42,916 nucleotides of DNA from Deltaproteobacteria bacterium (lineage in GTDB: Bacteria > Desulfobacterota > Binatia > Binatales > Binataceae): NCBI GenBank assembly GCA_021786815.1, contig JAJYMR010000234.1, positions 1-42,916 on the forward strand, written 5' to 3'. Position numbers and translations under genes: made by a program. The stretch's first letter is position 1. Each line of letters begins with the position of its first letter. Under the pieces are notes generated by a model, which was given only the letters and a program-made list of their open reading frames with translations, had not been told where the DNA came from and ran no database searches. Of this stretch, positions 22,949-31,548 are shown piece after piece.

Positions 22949-24123
22949 GCAAGGGTGCGCTTGGCCTGCTGGCGGCATACTGGCCCGAGGATACGCCGCG
23001 TTACGCGCATATCCCGCTGAAAACGATCGGCGATATCACGATCTACGAGCAGGCCACCGCTGCGGCTGACCGCGCCGCGCTGGTGAGCGCGTCGGGCACG
23101 CTTACCTACGGCGTGTTGGCCGAGCGCGCGCGCCACTTAGCCGACTGCCTGCGCGCCAGGGTGAAGCGCGCGTCGCGCGTGGCAATCGTCGAGCCCGACG
23201 CGGCCCGGATGCTGATAGCGGCTTTCGGAGCGTTCGATGCCGAGGTGCTCATCTTCCTGAGCGAGGTGACGCCGTCCGAGCAGGCGCTTCAGGCATTCCA
23301 GCCCGAACTGATTATCGCTCCGCAGGCGATTCCGGGCGCGCCGGCTCCGGTCGTCAGCTTTGACGAAGTCGAAGGCTCGGAGGGGAAATCGCGCGAAGGG
23401 CGTCCCGACACGCGCACGCCGCTGATGGTTCTGCCCACGCCCGACGGCCGCGGCGAGGTCCAGCACAGCCATCGAAGCCTGGTTGCGAGCGCGGTGTCTG
23501 TCGGGCGCTTTTACATGCTCGCCGAGGAAATCACGCTCCTGATGCTCGAGCCGCCGACGCGATGGTACACGCTCGCGATGATGCTTGGAGCGCTGCAGCG
23601 CGGAGCGACGCTGCTCGCGGGATGGGAGGAAAATCCGCCGGCGCCGCGCGAGTGGGTCGATTATGCGGCGTGCGGATGGGACCGGGCGGGACGGATGCTC
23701 GACGAGGCGGGCACGGCGGGCCTGCCGAAGCGAATCGCGGCGGGGCTTATCGCCGCAATCGAAGGACCGTTCAGCGCCTCACGCCGGATGCGGCTTGCGC
23801 GAAGGCTCGGATGCGACGTCCTGACGCTGTTCGGGCGAAGCGATCTTGGTCCCGTGCTTGCGGCCCATCCGAGCTGGTACCTCAGCGACGCCGCCGGAAT
23901 CCCGATGCCGAACGTCGATCTGCGCCCGCTCAATCCTGCCGACGGTTCGCCGCTCAATATCGGATGGGAAGTCGTGGAGCGCGCCGAAATCGGCGTCAAA
24001 TCACCGCTTGCGCCGGCCGGAGGGATCGCTGTCCAGGGATGGCTGCGCACGGGCATCATGGCCGAAGTGGATCCGACCGGCTTCTATTTCCTGCACTCGC
24101 CCACGCCGCTTCGCGCGGTGTAG
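22945..24123 (+). CDS. degenerate acyl-CoA synthetase-like protein
   Basis: This 392-aa protein has the N-terminal ANL fold (LTYGVLAERARHLADCLR, 53-70) and the late TGIMAEVDPTGFYF, corresponding to the TGD...D..G.. block. The ATP phosphate loop has decayed: the position of the usual Ser/Thr/Gly-rich loop reads LPTPDGRGEVQHSHRSL, keeping the trailing SHRSL. The A5 Glu is replaced in FGRSDLGP. The C-terminal lid domain with its catalytic Lys is missing, the protein ending ~10 residues after the TG..D block. ATP-dependent ligation is therefore doubtful. An acyl-binding or regulatory partner of the preceding enzyme is more likely. It ends 7 bp from the convergent U32 gene. Confidence 0.7.
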   Translation: MSKGALGLLAAYWPEDTPRYAHIPLKTIGDITIYEQATAAADRAALVSASGTLTYGVLAERARHLADCLRARVKRASRVAIVEPDAARMLIAAFGAFDAEVLIFLSEVTPSEQALQAFQPELIIAPQAIPGAPAPVVSFDEVEGSEGKSREGRPDTRTPLMVLPTPDGRGEVQHSHRSLVASAVSVGRFYMLAEEITLLMLEPPTRWYTLAMMLGALQRGATLLAGWEENPPAPREWVDYAACGWDRAGRMLDEAGTAGLPKRIAAGLIAAIEGPFSASRRMRLARRLGCDVLTLFGRSDLGPVLAAHPSWYLSDAAGIPMPNVDLRPLNPADGSPLNIGWEVVERAEIGVKSPLAPAGGIAVQGWLRTGIMAEVDPTGFYFLHSPTPLRAV

Positions 24124-24130
24124 ATCGAAT

Positions 24131-25210
24131 CTAGTTGCCGCTTACGGTTCTAAAGCCGCCGCTTTCGAATCGCGCGATCGCTTTTCCGACTCTGTTTACG
24201 AACGAGTCGCGTCCGTCTTCGGCCGTGATACGCTCGGCCGCGTAATCGTCGCAGTAACGGCAGTCGCGGCATCCCGCGCGGCAATCGTGCTTTTTCCTGA
24301 AAAACTCGACGAAGCCGTCGAGCGCGCGGTTTGGAATCCGCACCGGAAGGCGACCGTACGGTTCCAGATGGTCGAAACCGAGGACGAGGTCGTTCAGGTC
24401 GCCATCGTAACGGCGGCGCGCGTAAGCCTCGGTCCCGCGCTCGACCCACGCGCGGTCCATCTCGCGTCCGGCGAGCTTGAACTCGTCGATGCCGATTTCC
24501 TCGTAGAGCGCCTGGTCTTCCGGCCTTATCCACGGCGACTTGAGCATCAGCGCCGGCTCGCGCGCCTTCTCCTGCGTGCACCACATCAGCGGATAATCCA
24601 CGTAGGTGCCGAGTTCCAGGCTCTCGTTCGAGTGCGAGACGAGGTTGATGTGATACTGGCGAATTGGGCAGTGCAGCAGGCATCCCACGTTCGCCAGCAG
24701 CACGAGCTTCGTGCGCACGCGTTTTCGGATTTGTGCGAGCAACGGGAAATCGCGGTTGATGTATTCGGGCAGGTAAAGAGTGTCGGCGCCCTGGCCCTCG
24801 AAAAATTGCGCCTTGTCCACGCTATCGATCGCGGCCGAAGTGGAGACGGCGATCCTGAGATGTGGAAAGCGCCGATGGGCGAAGGCGACGAAGTAGGGAT
24901 TGGAAAGCACCACGCCTTCGACGCCGATATCCGCGAGCCATCCCAGGCGCTCGACCAGCCATCGCTGCCCCTCCGAGGTAAACTCGCGGTTTCCAAGGCA
25001 CGCGACGTTCAGGCAATAGAAAAAAGCGACACCCTTGCGGCGCGCGTAATCGACGTACTGCGCAAAGTCGTCGGCCTTCGGCTGCGGGAGCCATTGGTTC
25101 GCCCTGAGGCCGACGTCCCCGGCGACCGAGCCATACAGATGGCTTATTGGATAGCCGGCGACGGTATCGAGGAAGTCCGTGTTGAATATCGCCGGTACGA
25201 CGAGTTTCAT
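24131..25210 (-). CDS. peptidase U32-family Fe-S protein
   Basis: This 359-aa TIM-barrel-like protein belongs to the U32 (PrtC/UbiU/RlhA/TrhP) family, in which several members bind [4Fe-4S] and take part in O2-independent hydroxylation or RNA modification rather than proteolysis. Barrel blocks include VAFFYCLNVACLG, GVEGVVLSNPYF, LRIAVSTSAAI and NVGCLLHCPIRQYH. Cysteines 177, 181 and 211 match the family's central cluster region. A C-terminal CX3CX2CX2C (310, 314, 317, 320) is extra. The ATG at 25210 has GGGAGGAG upstream. It is convergent with the adenylate-forming genes and has no operon partner, so its substrate is unknown. Confidence 0.8.
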   Translation of the reverse strand: MKLVVPAIFNTDFLDTVAGYPISHLYGSVAGDVGLRANQWLPQPKADDFAQYVDYARRKGVAFFYCLNVACLGNREFTSEGQRWLVERLGWLADIGVEGVVLSNPYFVAFAHRRFPHLRIAVSTSAAIDSVDKAQFFEGQGADTLYLPEYINRDFPLLAQIRKRVRTKLVLLANVGCLLHCPIRQYHINLVSHSNESLELGTYVDYPLMWCTQEKAREPALMLKSPWIRPEDQALYEEIGIDEFKLAGREMDRAWVERGTEAYARRRYDGDLNDLVLGFDHLEPYGRLPVRIPNRALDGFVEFFRKKHDCRAGCRDCRYCDDYAAERITAEDGRDSFVNRVGKAIARFESGGFRTVSGN

Positions 25211-25285
25211 CGGTCATCTCCTCCCGAGGGCTCGTGCCGCGAGGCGCCTTTCGCGCCCGAATGACGTTGCGTGAGCGGCATCACG

Positions 25286-25333
25286 AAAAAAAGCGCGCGT
25301 CGCATCCGCTTTGAATCGCGGTGCGACGCGCGC
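25286..25333 (-). terminator. intrinsic terminator of the thiolase gene
   Basis: A long stem (GCGCGCGTCGCA...TGCGACGCGCGC with an inner bulge, 25293-25333) is followed on the minus strand by seven T (complement of 25286-25292). It lies 35 bp past the thiolase stop codon. Confidence 0.9.
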
Positions 25334-25368
25334 CATTGAAACATCAATCGTGCGATTGTGCCTCGGCC

Positions 25369-26613
25369 TCAGACGCCGAACACGTGCACCGACATCGCGG
25401 CTGCTTCGCCACGCACCATTCCGCCGCCGTTCTCGGTAAGACCGATTTTGGCGTTCTTGACCTGGCGCTTGTCGGCCTCGCCGCGCAACTGCCAGAAGAC
25501 CTCGCAGATCTGCGCAACGCCGGTGGCGCCCACCGGATGACCCTTCGCGAGCAGTCCGCCCGAGGGATTGACCGCGACCCGGCCGTTGATCTCGGTCGCG
25601 CCCTCGTCAACCAGCTTGCCGCCCTCGCCGGGCTTGCAGATGCCGAGTTCCTCGTAAGTGATCAATTCCGCGGGAGCCGACGCGTCGTGCAGCTCGATCA
25701 CGTTCACGTCCTGCGGACCAACGCCGGCGATGCTGTAGGCCTTGTTGGCAACGCGCGTCACCACGTCGGGCTCGTCGGGACCGTGGTCGGTACCCGAGGA
25801 CAGAATCGACGCGAGCACTTTGACCGGCTTCGCGGTGAAGCGATTCGCTATCGAGGATGCGCAGAGAATCGTCGCCGCCGCGCCGTCGCCGATCGGCGAG
25901 CACATCAGGCGCGTCAGCGGTTCGGCCACGACCGGGGAATTGAGCACGTCTTCGAGCGTGCAGACATCCTGGTACTGTGCGTAGGGATTGAGGCTGCCGT
26001 TGCGATGATTCTTAACCGCGATACGCGCGAAATGCTCCTTGGTGGTGCCGTACTTCTGCATGTGAGCGCGCGCGGAGGCCGCATAGAAGTCCATGAACAT
26101 CGAGCGCGATTCACCCGCGCCGCCGCTCGGAGCCTCGCCGCGCGCGGCACGCTCGGCGCGCAGTTTCTCCTGGTCGGCGTTCATCTTGGCGACCAGTTCC
26201 CTCATCAACTCGACGTCCACCGCCGAGCCGATCGCCGCAAAGGATTTCTTCTTGTCGGCGTGGTAGAGCTTTTCCATTCCGAGCGCGAGCACCACGTCGT
26301 ACATTCCCGAGGCGACGTACAGCCATGCAAGGTGAAACGCAGTCGCCGAGCTGGCGCACGCGTTCTCGCAGTTGACGATCGGGATGCCGCCGATTCCCAT
26401 CTCACGCAGCACGACCTGTCCGCGGACGCATTCCTGGCCGGTAATCAGTCCCGCCATCGCGTTGCCGACTGCGGCGGCTTCGATCTGCTTGGCCTCTATT
26501 CCCGCGCTCTTCAGAGCGTTGTTGACAGCATCGCGACCGAGAACCTTCATACTCGTGTCAAGATACTTCCCGAATCTGACCATTCCGGCGCCGATTACCG
26601 ACACTTCCCGCAT
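25369..26613 (-). CDS. SCP2-type thiolase / acetyl-CoA acetyltransferase
   Basis: This 414-aa thiolase-fold enzyme has the nucleophilic Cys86 in NACASS, the HDA motif with His309 and the GHP motif with His359. The last block reads LTENGGGMVRG instead of the CxG loop of degradative thiolases. That pattern, with no second catalytic Cys, is typical of the SCP2/non-specific lipid-transfer thiolases, which often cleave branched or side-chain 3-ketoacyl-CoAs. Such proteins commonly work with a small DUF35 OB-fold partner; none is encoded next to it. The ATG at 26613 has AAGGAGG nine bases before it. It is a single-gene unit ending at a strong terminator. An Ala/Glu/Lys-rich insert lies near residues 145-168. 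Confidence 0.9.
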   Translation of the reverse strand: MREVSVIGAGMVRFGKYLDTSMKVLGRDAVNNALKSAGIEAKQIEAAAVGNAMAGLITGQECVRGQVVLREMGIGGIPIVNCENACASSATAFHLAWLYVASGMYDVVLALGMEKLYHADKKKSFAAIGSAVDVELMRELVAKMNADQEKLRAERAARGEAPSGGAGESRSMFMDFYAASARAHMQKYGTTKEHFARIAVKNHRNGSLNPYAQYQDVCTLEDVLNSPVVAEPLTRLMCSPIGDGAAATILCASSIANRFTAKPVKVLASILSSGTDHGPDEPDVVTRVANKAYSIAGVGPQDVNVIELHDASAPAELITYEELGICKPGEGGKLVDEGATEINGRVAVNPSGGLLAKGHPVGATGVAQICEVFWQLRGEADKRQVKNAKIGLTENGGGMVRGEAAAMSVHVFGV

Positions 26614-26725
26614 GGCGAATGCCTCCTTAAAACCGTTTCCTAGCTGCGTGAGCCTTCAAATGACGATAGCCCACCCCGGTCCGCAGACGCAAGGTCGGTA
26701 ACCGTTCATGGCGTGCCCTTGTCGG

Positions 26726-26870
26726 GGCGTCTCCGGAGACGCCGGCGAACTGTTGCCACCTACGGCGTCAGACGCCTGCCGACTGACTCTTATTGGCACA
26801 GTACGCGGCGTTATCACGACGTAAAGTCGTTCGCGCCTGATACCGACCGGCAACGGCACGGAACGTGGAT
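26726..26870. repeat. dispersed element, copy 1
   Basis: The element consists of a perfect 18-nt palindrome (GGCGTCTCC/GGAGACGCC, 26726-26743), box 1 from 26751 (TGYTGCCACCTA, continuing to a shared TCAGACGCC at 26776), a ~78-nt variable middle, and box 2 GGCACGGAACGTGGAT (26855-26870). Copy 2 at 33281-33420 keeps the same order, spacing and orientation. Box 1 matches at 22 of 26 positions and box 2 at 15 of 16. It occupies most of the 376-bp gap 26614-26989 upstream of the CBS gene. No convincing ORF is shared. Confidence 0.65.
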
Positions 26871-26989
26871 ATTTGACAGGCGCCGGATGGTTGGTTGACG
26901 GCCCTGGGGCGTCAGAACATCGGTTTGGGTATGCGGATCACGTCTTCTCACTCGGGTTTGCGCAGGCCAAAAGAAATGGAGTTGAAGGT

Positions 26990-27538
26990 ATGCGAGTAGC
27001 GGAAATCATGAACCGCGAAGTCAAAACCTGCAGCGTCAACGAGATGGCCGGTGCGGCGGCCAAAATAATGTGGGAGAACGATTGCGGATGCGTTCCTGTC
27101 GTCAACCGGGAAGGAAAACTGGCCGGCATCATCACCGACCGCGACATCTGCATGGCGGCTTACACGCAGGGTCTTGCTCTTTCGCTGATCCGGGTGGACA
27201 GCGCGATGGCTCAGCCGGTTATTTCCTGCGCTGCCGAAGACGATGTTGCGACCGCCGAAGAGTTGATGCGCCAGAACCAAGTGCATCGGCTTCCAGTCGT
27301 CAACGCTGATGGAAAACCGGTCGGAATTTTGTCGCTCAGCGACATCATAAGAGAGGCCGAGGCCGAAAAAGCCAAAACGGAGAAGCCCGAAATCGCCGCC
27401 GAGGCTATCGTGGACACGCTCGGCGCGATCTCGGCGCCGCGACCTCATGCCGGTGCAAAGGTCGTCTTTGGGCCTGACGAGGGTGAGATGGAATTTGTTC
27501 CTGGTCCGCCGAAAAAACGCGGACGCTGGCGCCGATAA
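26990..27538 (+). CDS. CBS-domain protein
   Basis: This 182-aa protein has two CBS domains, about residues 1-57 (MRVAEIMNREVKTCSV to LAGIITDRDICMAA) and 65-120 (VDSAMAQPVISCAAEDDV to PVGILSLSDIIREA). The Bateman pair usually binds adenosine nucleotides. A basic, low-complexity tail ends GPPKKRGRWRR. I start it at 26990, where the CBS family begins and GGAG lies eight bases upstream, rather than at the longer 26873. It stands alone between the dispersed element and a convergent dehydrogenase gene. Its partner protein is unknown. Confidence 0.85.
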   Translation: MRVAEIMNREVKTCSVNEMAGAAAKIMWENDCGCVPVVNREGKLAGIITDRDICMAAYTQGLALSLIRVDSAMAQPVISCAAEDDVATAEELMRQNQVHRLPVVNADGKPVGILSLSDIIREAEAEKAKTEKPEIAAEAIVDTLGAISAPRPHAGAKVVFGPDEGEMEFVPGPPKKRGRWRR

Positions 27539-27587
27539 AGACCCGTCCCACCACCGGGCGGCCGTCGCGGCGTGGATGCACGCGCTG

Positions 27588-28922
27588 TCAGCGCGCTCGT
27601 TCGGGCTGATACGACACGCGCCAGAGCGAATTCGAGGCGTCGTCCGTGATAAGCAGCGAACCGTCTCTCGCTACCGCGACGCCAACCGGACGGCCCCATA
27701 CCTTGCCGTCGGGCGTGATGAATCCGGTGACGAAATCGTAGTATTCGCCGCCCGCGGCACCATCGCGCATCGGGACGCTTATTACCTTGTACCCTGTACG
27801 GCGCGAGCGATTCCATGAACCATGCAGTGTAACGAAGGCGCAGCCGCGGTATTCCTTTGGAAAGGCGCTCGCGCCGTAAAAGGTCACCCCGAGCGGCGCC
27901 GAATGCGACGCGATCAGCACGTCGGGCACTATCGCCTTGCTCATTAATCCCTGATGGCCGCGGGGATGGCGCGGGTCGCGATGCGCACCGAGATAAAACC
28001 AGGGCCATCCGTAGAAGCCGTCTTGGGTCACGTGGGTCACGTAGTCCGGTACGAGGTTATCTCCGAGCCCGTCGCGCTCGTTCACGGCGCACCATAATTG
28101 TCCCGTGGCCGGGTCGATCGCGAGACCTGCGGGATTGCGGATGCCGCTCGCGTAAACCCGCAGTCCCGTGCCGTCCGCGCTGCATGTCAGGATGTCGGCG
28201 CGCAATTTCTCGCTCACGCGAGGATTCTCCTGCACGTTGGAAGCCGAACCGACCGCGATGAACATCCTGCCGCCGTCCGCGGAGAAGACAATGTCGCGCG
28301 TCCAGTGCGCTCCGTAGCCCGGAATTTCCGAAACGACGCGCTCGGCCGGCCCTCGCGCTTTCAGGTCGCCGTTGCGATATGGAAATCGCACGACGGAATC
28401 GGTATTCGCGACGTAAACGTAGCGCGGCTCAGGACCTGGTGGATAAAAGGCAATTCCGAACGGCAGCGTCAGCCCCGAAGCGAACAGCGTGTTCTCGCTC
28501 ACATGCGAGCCGTCTCTGCCGAAGCGCAGCACGCGAATCCGTCCGGCAGTGCTTTCGGCGACAAACACGTCGCCGTCAGGCGCGATCCGGATCTGACGCG
28601 GACTTTGCAACCCGGAGACGAGCAAATCAACCCGAAAGTGCGGCGGCGCCTTCGGCCAGGCGTCGTGCGGCCGGGCGATAATCTCCGCCGGATTGACGGC
28701 CGAAGCAGTCGCATAAGGAGGCGGCAGGTCGCCCAGGGTCACGCGATGGCGCACGCCGGGAGCGTCAGCTTTCCAATCTGAAAATGCACCGTGGACGCCG
28801 TCCGCCGCTGGCGCCGCGTGGGTCACGCAGGGATGCGCGACAAGCGCCAGAGCCGCACCAACCAGAGCCGCGAGCATCGTGCGCGCCAGACGGACGGCAT
28901 GGATACGTTCCCTGGACTTCAT
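27588..28922 (-). CDS. sorbosone/PQQ-type dehydrogenase, secreted
   Basis: This 444-aa protein has an N-terminal signal peptide (hydrophobic 14-30, probable cleavage near THA-A, 35-36), so it should be periplasmic. The body is a six-bladed beta-propeller of the glucose/sorbosone dehydrogenase family. Visible blades include GLQSPRQIRIAPDGDVFVAE, LPFGIAFYPPG, HWTRDIVFSADGGRMFIAVG, GIRNPAGLAIDPATGQLW, and a propeller-closing GRPVGVAVARDGSLLITDD. No c-type heme motif is present. The actual sugar or aldehyde substrate, and whether PQQ is bound, are unknown. The ATG at 28922 lacks a clear ribosome site. It is divergent from the YbaK-like gene. Confidence 0.85.
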   Translation of the reverse strand: MKSRERIHAVRLARTMLAALVGAALALVAHPCVTHAAPAADGVHGAFSDWKADAPGVRHRVTLGDLPPPYATASAVNPAEIIARPHDAWPKAPPHFRVDLLVSGLQSPRQIRIAPDGDVFVAESTAGRIRVLRFGRDGSHVSENTLFASGLTLPFGIAFYPPGPEPRYVYVANTDSVVRFPYRNGDLKARGPAERVVSEIPGYGAHWTRDIVFSADGGRMFIAVGSASNVQENPRVSEKLRADILTCSADGTGLRVYASGIRNPAGLAIDPATGQLWCAVNERDGLGDNLVPDYVTHVTQDGFYGWPWFYLGAHRDPRHPRGHQGLMSKAIVPDVLIASHSAPLGVTFYGASAFPKEYRGCAFVTLHGSWNRSRRTGYKVISVPMRDGAAGGEYYDFVTGFITPDGKVWGRPVGVAVARDGSLLITDDASNSLWRVSYQPERAR

Positions 28923-29074
28923 CGCGATTGCATTAACGAGGGCGAAAAGCGACGATTCGATCGGCGCTCGGTGTGCCTGGGCGCGAGCATCGTCGATAAT
29001 TCATAGCTGCCAGCTCCACCCGGATCACGCGCCCGACCTGGCTCCCGCCGCAACTGGCTCTTAAGGAGGCTCCT

Positions 29075-29569
29075 ATGCCGCCCCTTATCAAGTTGCAAGA
29101 GTACCTTGACGCGAATCACGTCGAATACGAGGTCCTTACTCATCCCGAGGTGTACACGTCGCAGGAGCTTGCCGCGATCGAGCATATCCGGGGCAAGGAA
29201 CTCGCCAAGGTTGTGATACTGCGCAGCGGCTCGGAGTTCCTGATGATTGTCTTGCCGGCTCCGTACCACGTGGACCTCGAAAAGGTGCGCAACGCAACCG
29301 GAAGAAGCGACCTGTCGCTGGCAACCGAGCAAGACTTCGTCAGCCTGTTTCCCAACTGCGAGGCGGGCGCGATGCCGCCTTTCGGAAACCTGTATGACAT
29401 TGCTGTGTGGGTGGACGAGTCGCTCAGCCGCGACGAGGATATTGTCTTCAACGCCTGTACTCATTCGAAGGCGATCAAGATGAAATACGGGGACTTTGCG
29501 CGGCTGGTCCGCCCCAACGTGGCTCTGCTGCGGATGGAAGCGCCGGCCGCACAGAGCGCGCGTATCTAG
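29075..29569 (+). CDS. YbaK/ProX-type aminoacyl-tRNA deacylase
   Basis: This 164-aa protein has the YbaK/EbsC fold. It includes YEVLTHPEVYTSQELA, the conserved Lys in GKELAKVVILR (Lys45), and the GAMPPFG loop (98-104), where trans-editing enzymes have the GxxxPFG motif. It probably hydrolyses mischarged aminoacyl-tRNA in trans. AAGGAGG is six to eight bases before the ATG. The gene is monocistronic and convergent with the SDR gene. The tRNA/amino acid specificity cannot be predicted. Confidence 0.88.
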   Translation: MPPLIKLQEYLDANHVEYEVLTHPEVYTSQELAAIEHIRGKELAKVVILRSGSEFLMIVLPAPYHVDLEKVRNATGRSDLSLATEQDFVSLFPNCEAGAMPPFGNLYDIAVWVDESLSRDEDIVFNACTHSKAIKMKYGDFARLVRPNVALLRMEAPAAQSARI

Positions 29570-29588
29570 GCCGTCTCGGGCTTGCGCG

Positions 29589-30326
29589 TCAGACAATGTC
29601 GATTGCGCTTCCGCTCGGCGCGCGCTTCGAGCCGACAGCGAGCGCGACGATCGCTTCGGCTACCGCTTCCGGCTTCAACGCGCGATGCCGTACACTCGCG
29701 CTCAAGCCGGTCTTTCGCGCCATCGCGGTATCCACCATGTTCGGGCAAACCGCCCACACCTTGATGCCTTTGCCGGCGACCTCGTCGGCGAGCGCCTCAG
29801 TCAGTCCCACGACACCGAACTTGCTCGCGCAGTAGGTTACGTAGTCGCCCGCTCCGGACTTCCCGAGAAGCGAGGATACGCTGACGATCACTCCCGAGCC
29901 TCGCCGGATCATCGCGGGCAGGACCGCGCGCGCCATGAGAATCGCGCCGCGCAGGTTTACGTCGAGGATCCGATTCACCTCCCCAACCGGCAGGGAAACC
30001 AGCGGTCCGACGCTGAGCACTCCCGCGTTATTCACCAGGCAATCGATACGTCCGAATCTGCGCATCGCGGCCTGAACGCATCGTGTGGCCGAGTCCGGCT
30101 CGGAAACGTCGGTCTGAACGAAAATCGCGTCGTAGCCCGCTTTTTTGAGCGCCCGCTCGGCCGTGCGCCCGAGACCGGGCATCAGCTCGGCCAGCACGAG
30201 CGCATAGCCCTTCGCGCCAAGGGCTTCGGCGGTCGCGCGTCCGATTCCGCGGCCTGCGCCAGTGACGATCGCGACCGGCCGTTCGCGCGCGCTCCTTGTC
30301 CGCGATGAAGGAATGCGCCGGTCCAT
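29589..30326 (-). CDS. short-chain dehydrogenase/reductase
   Basis: This 245-aa classical SDR has the cofactor motif TGAGRGIG (22-29), NNAG (99-102), catalytic Ser151/152, and Tyr165-xxx-Lys169 (YCASK). An acidic or neutral residue at the end of beta-2 (LAELMPG) suggests NAD rather than NADP. The likely reaction is oxidation of a hydroxyacyl or alcohol group, or ketone reduction. The ATG at 30326 has AGGTGA upstream. It is divergent from the RNA cyclase and unlinked to a pathway gene. Confidence 0.88.
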   Translation of the reverse strand: MDRRIPSSRTRSARERPVAIVTGAGRGIGRATAEALGAKGYALVLAELMPGLGRTAERALKKAGYDAIFVQTDVSEPDSATRCVQAAMRRFGRIDCLVNNAGVLSVGPLVSLPVGEVNRILDVNLRGAILMARAVLPAMIRRGSGVIVSVSSLLGKSGAGDYVTYCASKFGVVGLTEALADEVAGKGIKVWAVCPNMVDTAMARKTGLSASVRHRALKPEAVAEAIVALAVGSKRAPSGSAIDIV

Positions 30327-30398
30327 GTTTGCTCACCTCGGTTATCAGGCGTTTCGATGTTGTATCCTGAGTGGGCGCGTGATGACAGCCGGGAGGGC

Positions 30399-31439
30399 AT
30401 GAGGTTGCGCCAGGCGAGCGTGGTCGAAATCGACGGTTCCTTCGGCGAGGGTGGTGGCCAAATCGTGAGGACCGCTTCCAGTCTTGCCGTGGTCACCGCA
30501 ACGCCGTGCAGGATTTTCAATATTCGCCAGGGCCGCAGGGAGCCGGGCCTTCGCCTGCAGCATCTCCACGGCCTTCGCGCGCTTGCCGAACTATGCGGCG
30601 GCGTTTTCAGCGGCGATGAGGTCGGCTCGCGCGAACTCGCGTTTAGTCCGGGCCACGCGGGCGTGCGCGAGCTCAGAGTCGCGATTCCAACCGCTGGAAG
30701 CATCACGCTCGTGCTGCAGAGCCTGATACCGGCCGCGCTTCGGTTTACGGAACCGGTGACGGTTCGTTTCGAAGGCGGCGGCACGGACACGGCCATGTCG
30801 CCGACGCTCGACTACCTGCGCCATGTCCTGCTCTGGTTTGTGAGCCGGATGGGTATCGCGCCGCAAATCGAGGTTGCTCGCCGCGGATACTATCCCAGGG
30901 GTGGAGCGGAAATACTCGTCAGGATAATCCCGTCGCGGCTGGGCACGATAAACGCGGTCGAGCGCGGGGCGCTGAGACGCGTCTCAATAGTGTCGAGCGC
31001 CGCGGCGGTGCTCAGGGCAAGACGCGTCGCGGAGCGGCAAATCGAAGGAGCGACGGAGGCGCTCGGCGCACTTCCGCTCGCACCCGATAGCGCGATCGAT
31101 TACTCTCCGAGTCGTTCCGCGGGCAGCGCGGTATGCGTTGTGGCCGAGTTCGAAAACACGGTCGTCGGTGCCGACGGACTCGGAGCGCGAGGCAAGCGCG
31201 CCGAAGAAGTTGGCCGCGAGGCCGCACAGGCTTTCCTGCGCGAGTTCGAATCAACAGCGTGCCTCGATCGGCATATGGCCGATCAGATCCTTCCCTACAT
31301 GGCGCTCGCCGACGGCGAGAGTGCCGTCACGGTTTCGGAAATAACCGCCCACTGCCGCACCAACATGTGGGTGATCGAGCGGTTCATGCCGGGACGCTTC
31401 GAGGTCAATGGTAATCTCATCCGATGGCGAGCCGCATAG
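30399..31439 (+). CDS. rtcA: RNA 3'-terminal phosphate cyclase
   Basis: This 346-aa RtcA converts RNA 3'-phosphate to a 2',3'-cyclic phosphate through a covalent His-AMP intermediate. The family signature GSFGEGGGQI (13-22) is near the N-terminus, RGYYPRGGAE is in the middle, and the nucleotidylated His is His318 in TAHCRTN. The ATG at 30399 with GGGAGGG just upstream is chosen over an in-frame TTG at 30357. No rtcB or rtcR is adjacent, so it is not in the E. coli-type rtc operon. It is divergent from the SDR. Confidence 0.92.
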   Translation: MRLRQASVVEIDGSFGEGGGQIVRTASSLAVVTATPCRIFNIRQGRREPGLRLQHLHGLRALAELCGGVFSGDEVGSRELAFSPGHAGVRELRVAIPTAGSITLVLQSLIPAALRFTEPVTVRFEGGGTDTAMSPTLDYLRHVLLWFVSRMGIAPQIEVARRGYYPRGGAEILVRIIPSRLGTINAVERGALRRVSIVSSAAAVLRARRVAERQIEGATEALGALPLAPDSAIDYSPSRSAGSAVCVVAEFENTVVGADGLGARGKRAEEVGREAAQAFLREFESTACLDRHMADQILPYMALADGESAVTVSEITAHCRTNMWVIERFMPGRFEVNGNLIRWRAA

Positions 31440-31548
31440 TCGGGGTTGCGCGCGAGAAGTAAGTGCGAGAGTCACGCGCTTCGCGCGCGAGGACGAGTGT
31501 TGCGAGCGCGCGGCGACTCGTGCCGCTCGCGGCGGCCACGTCTTCTTC

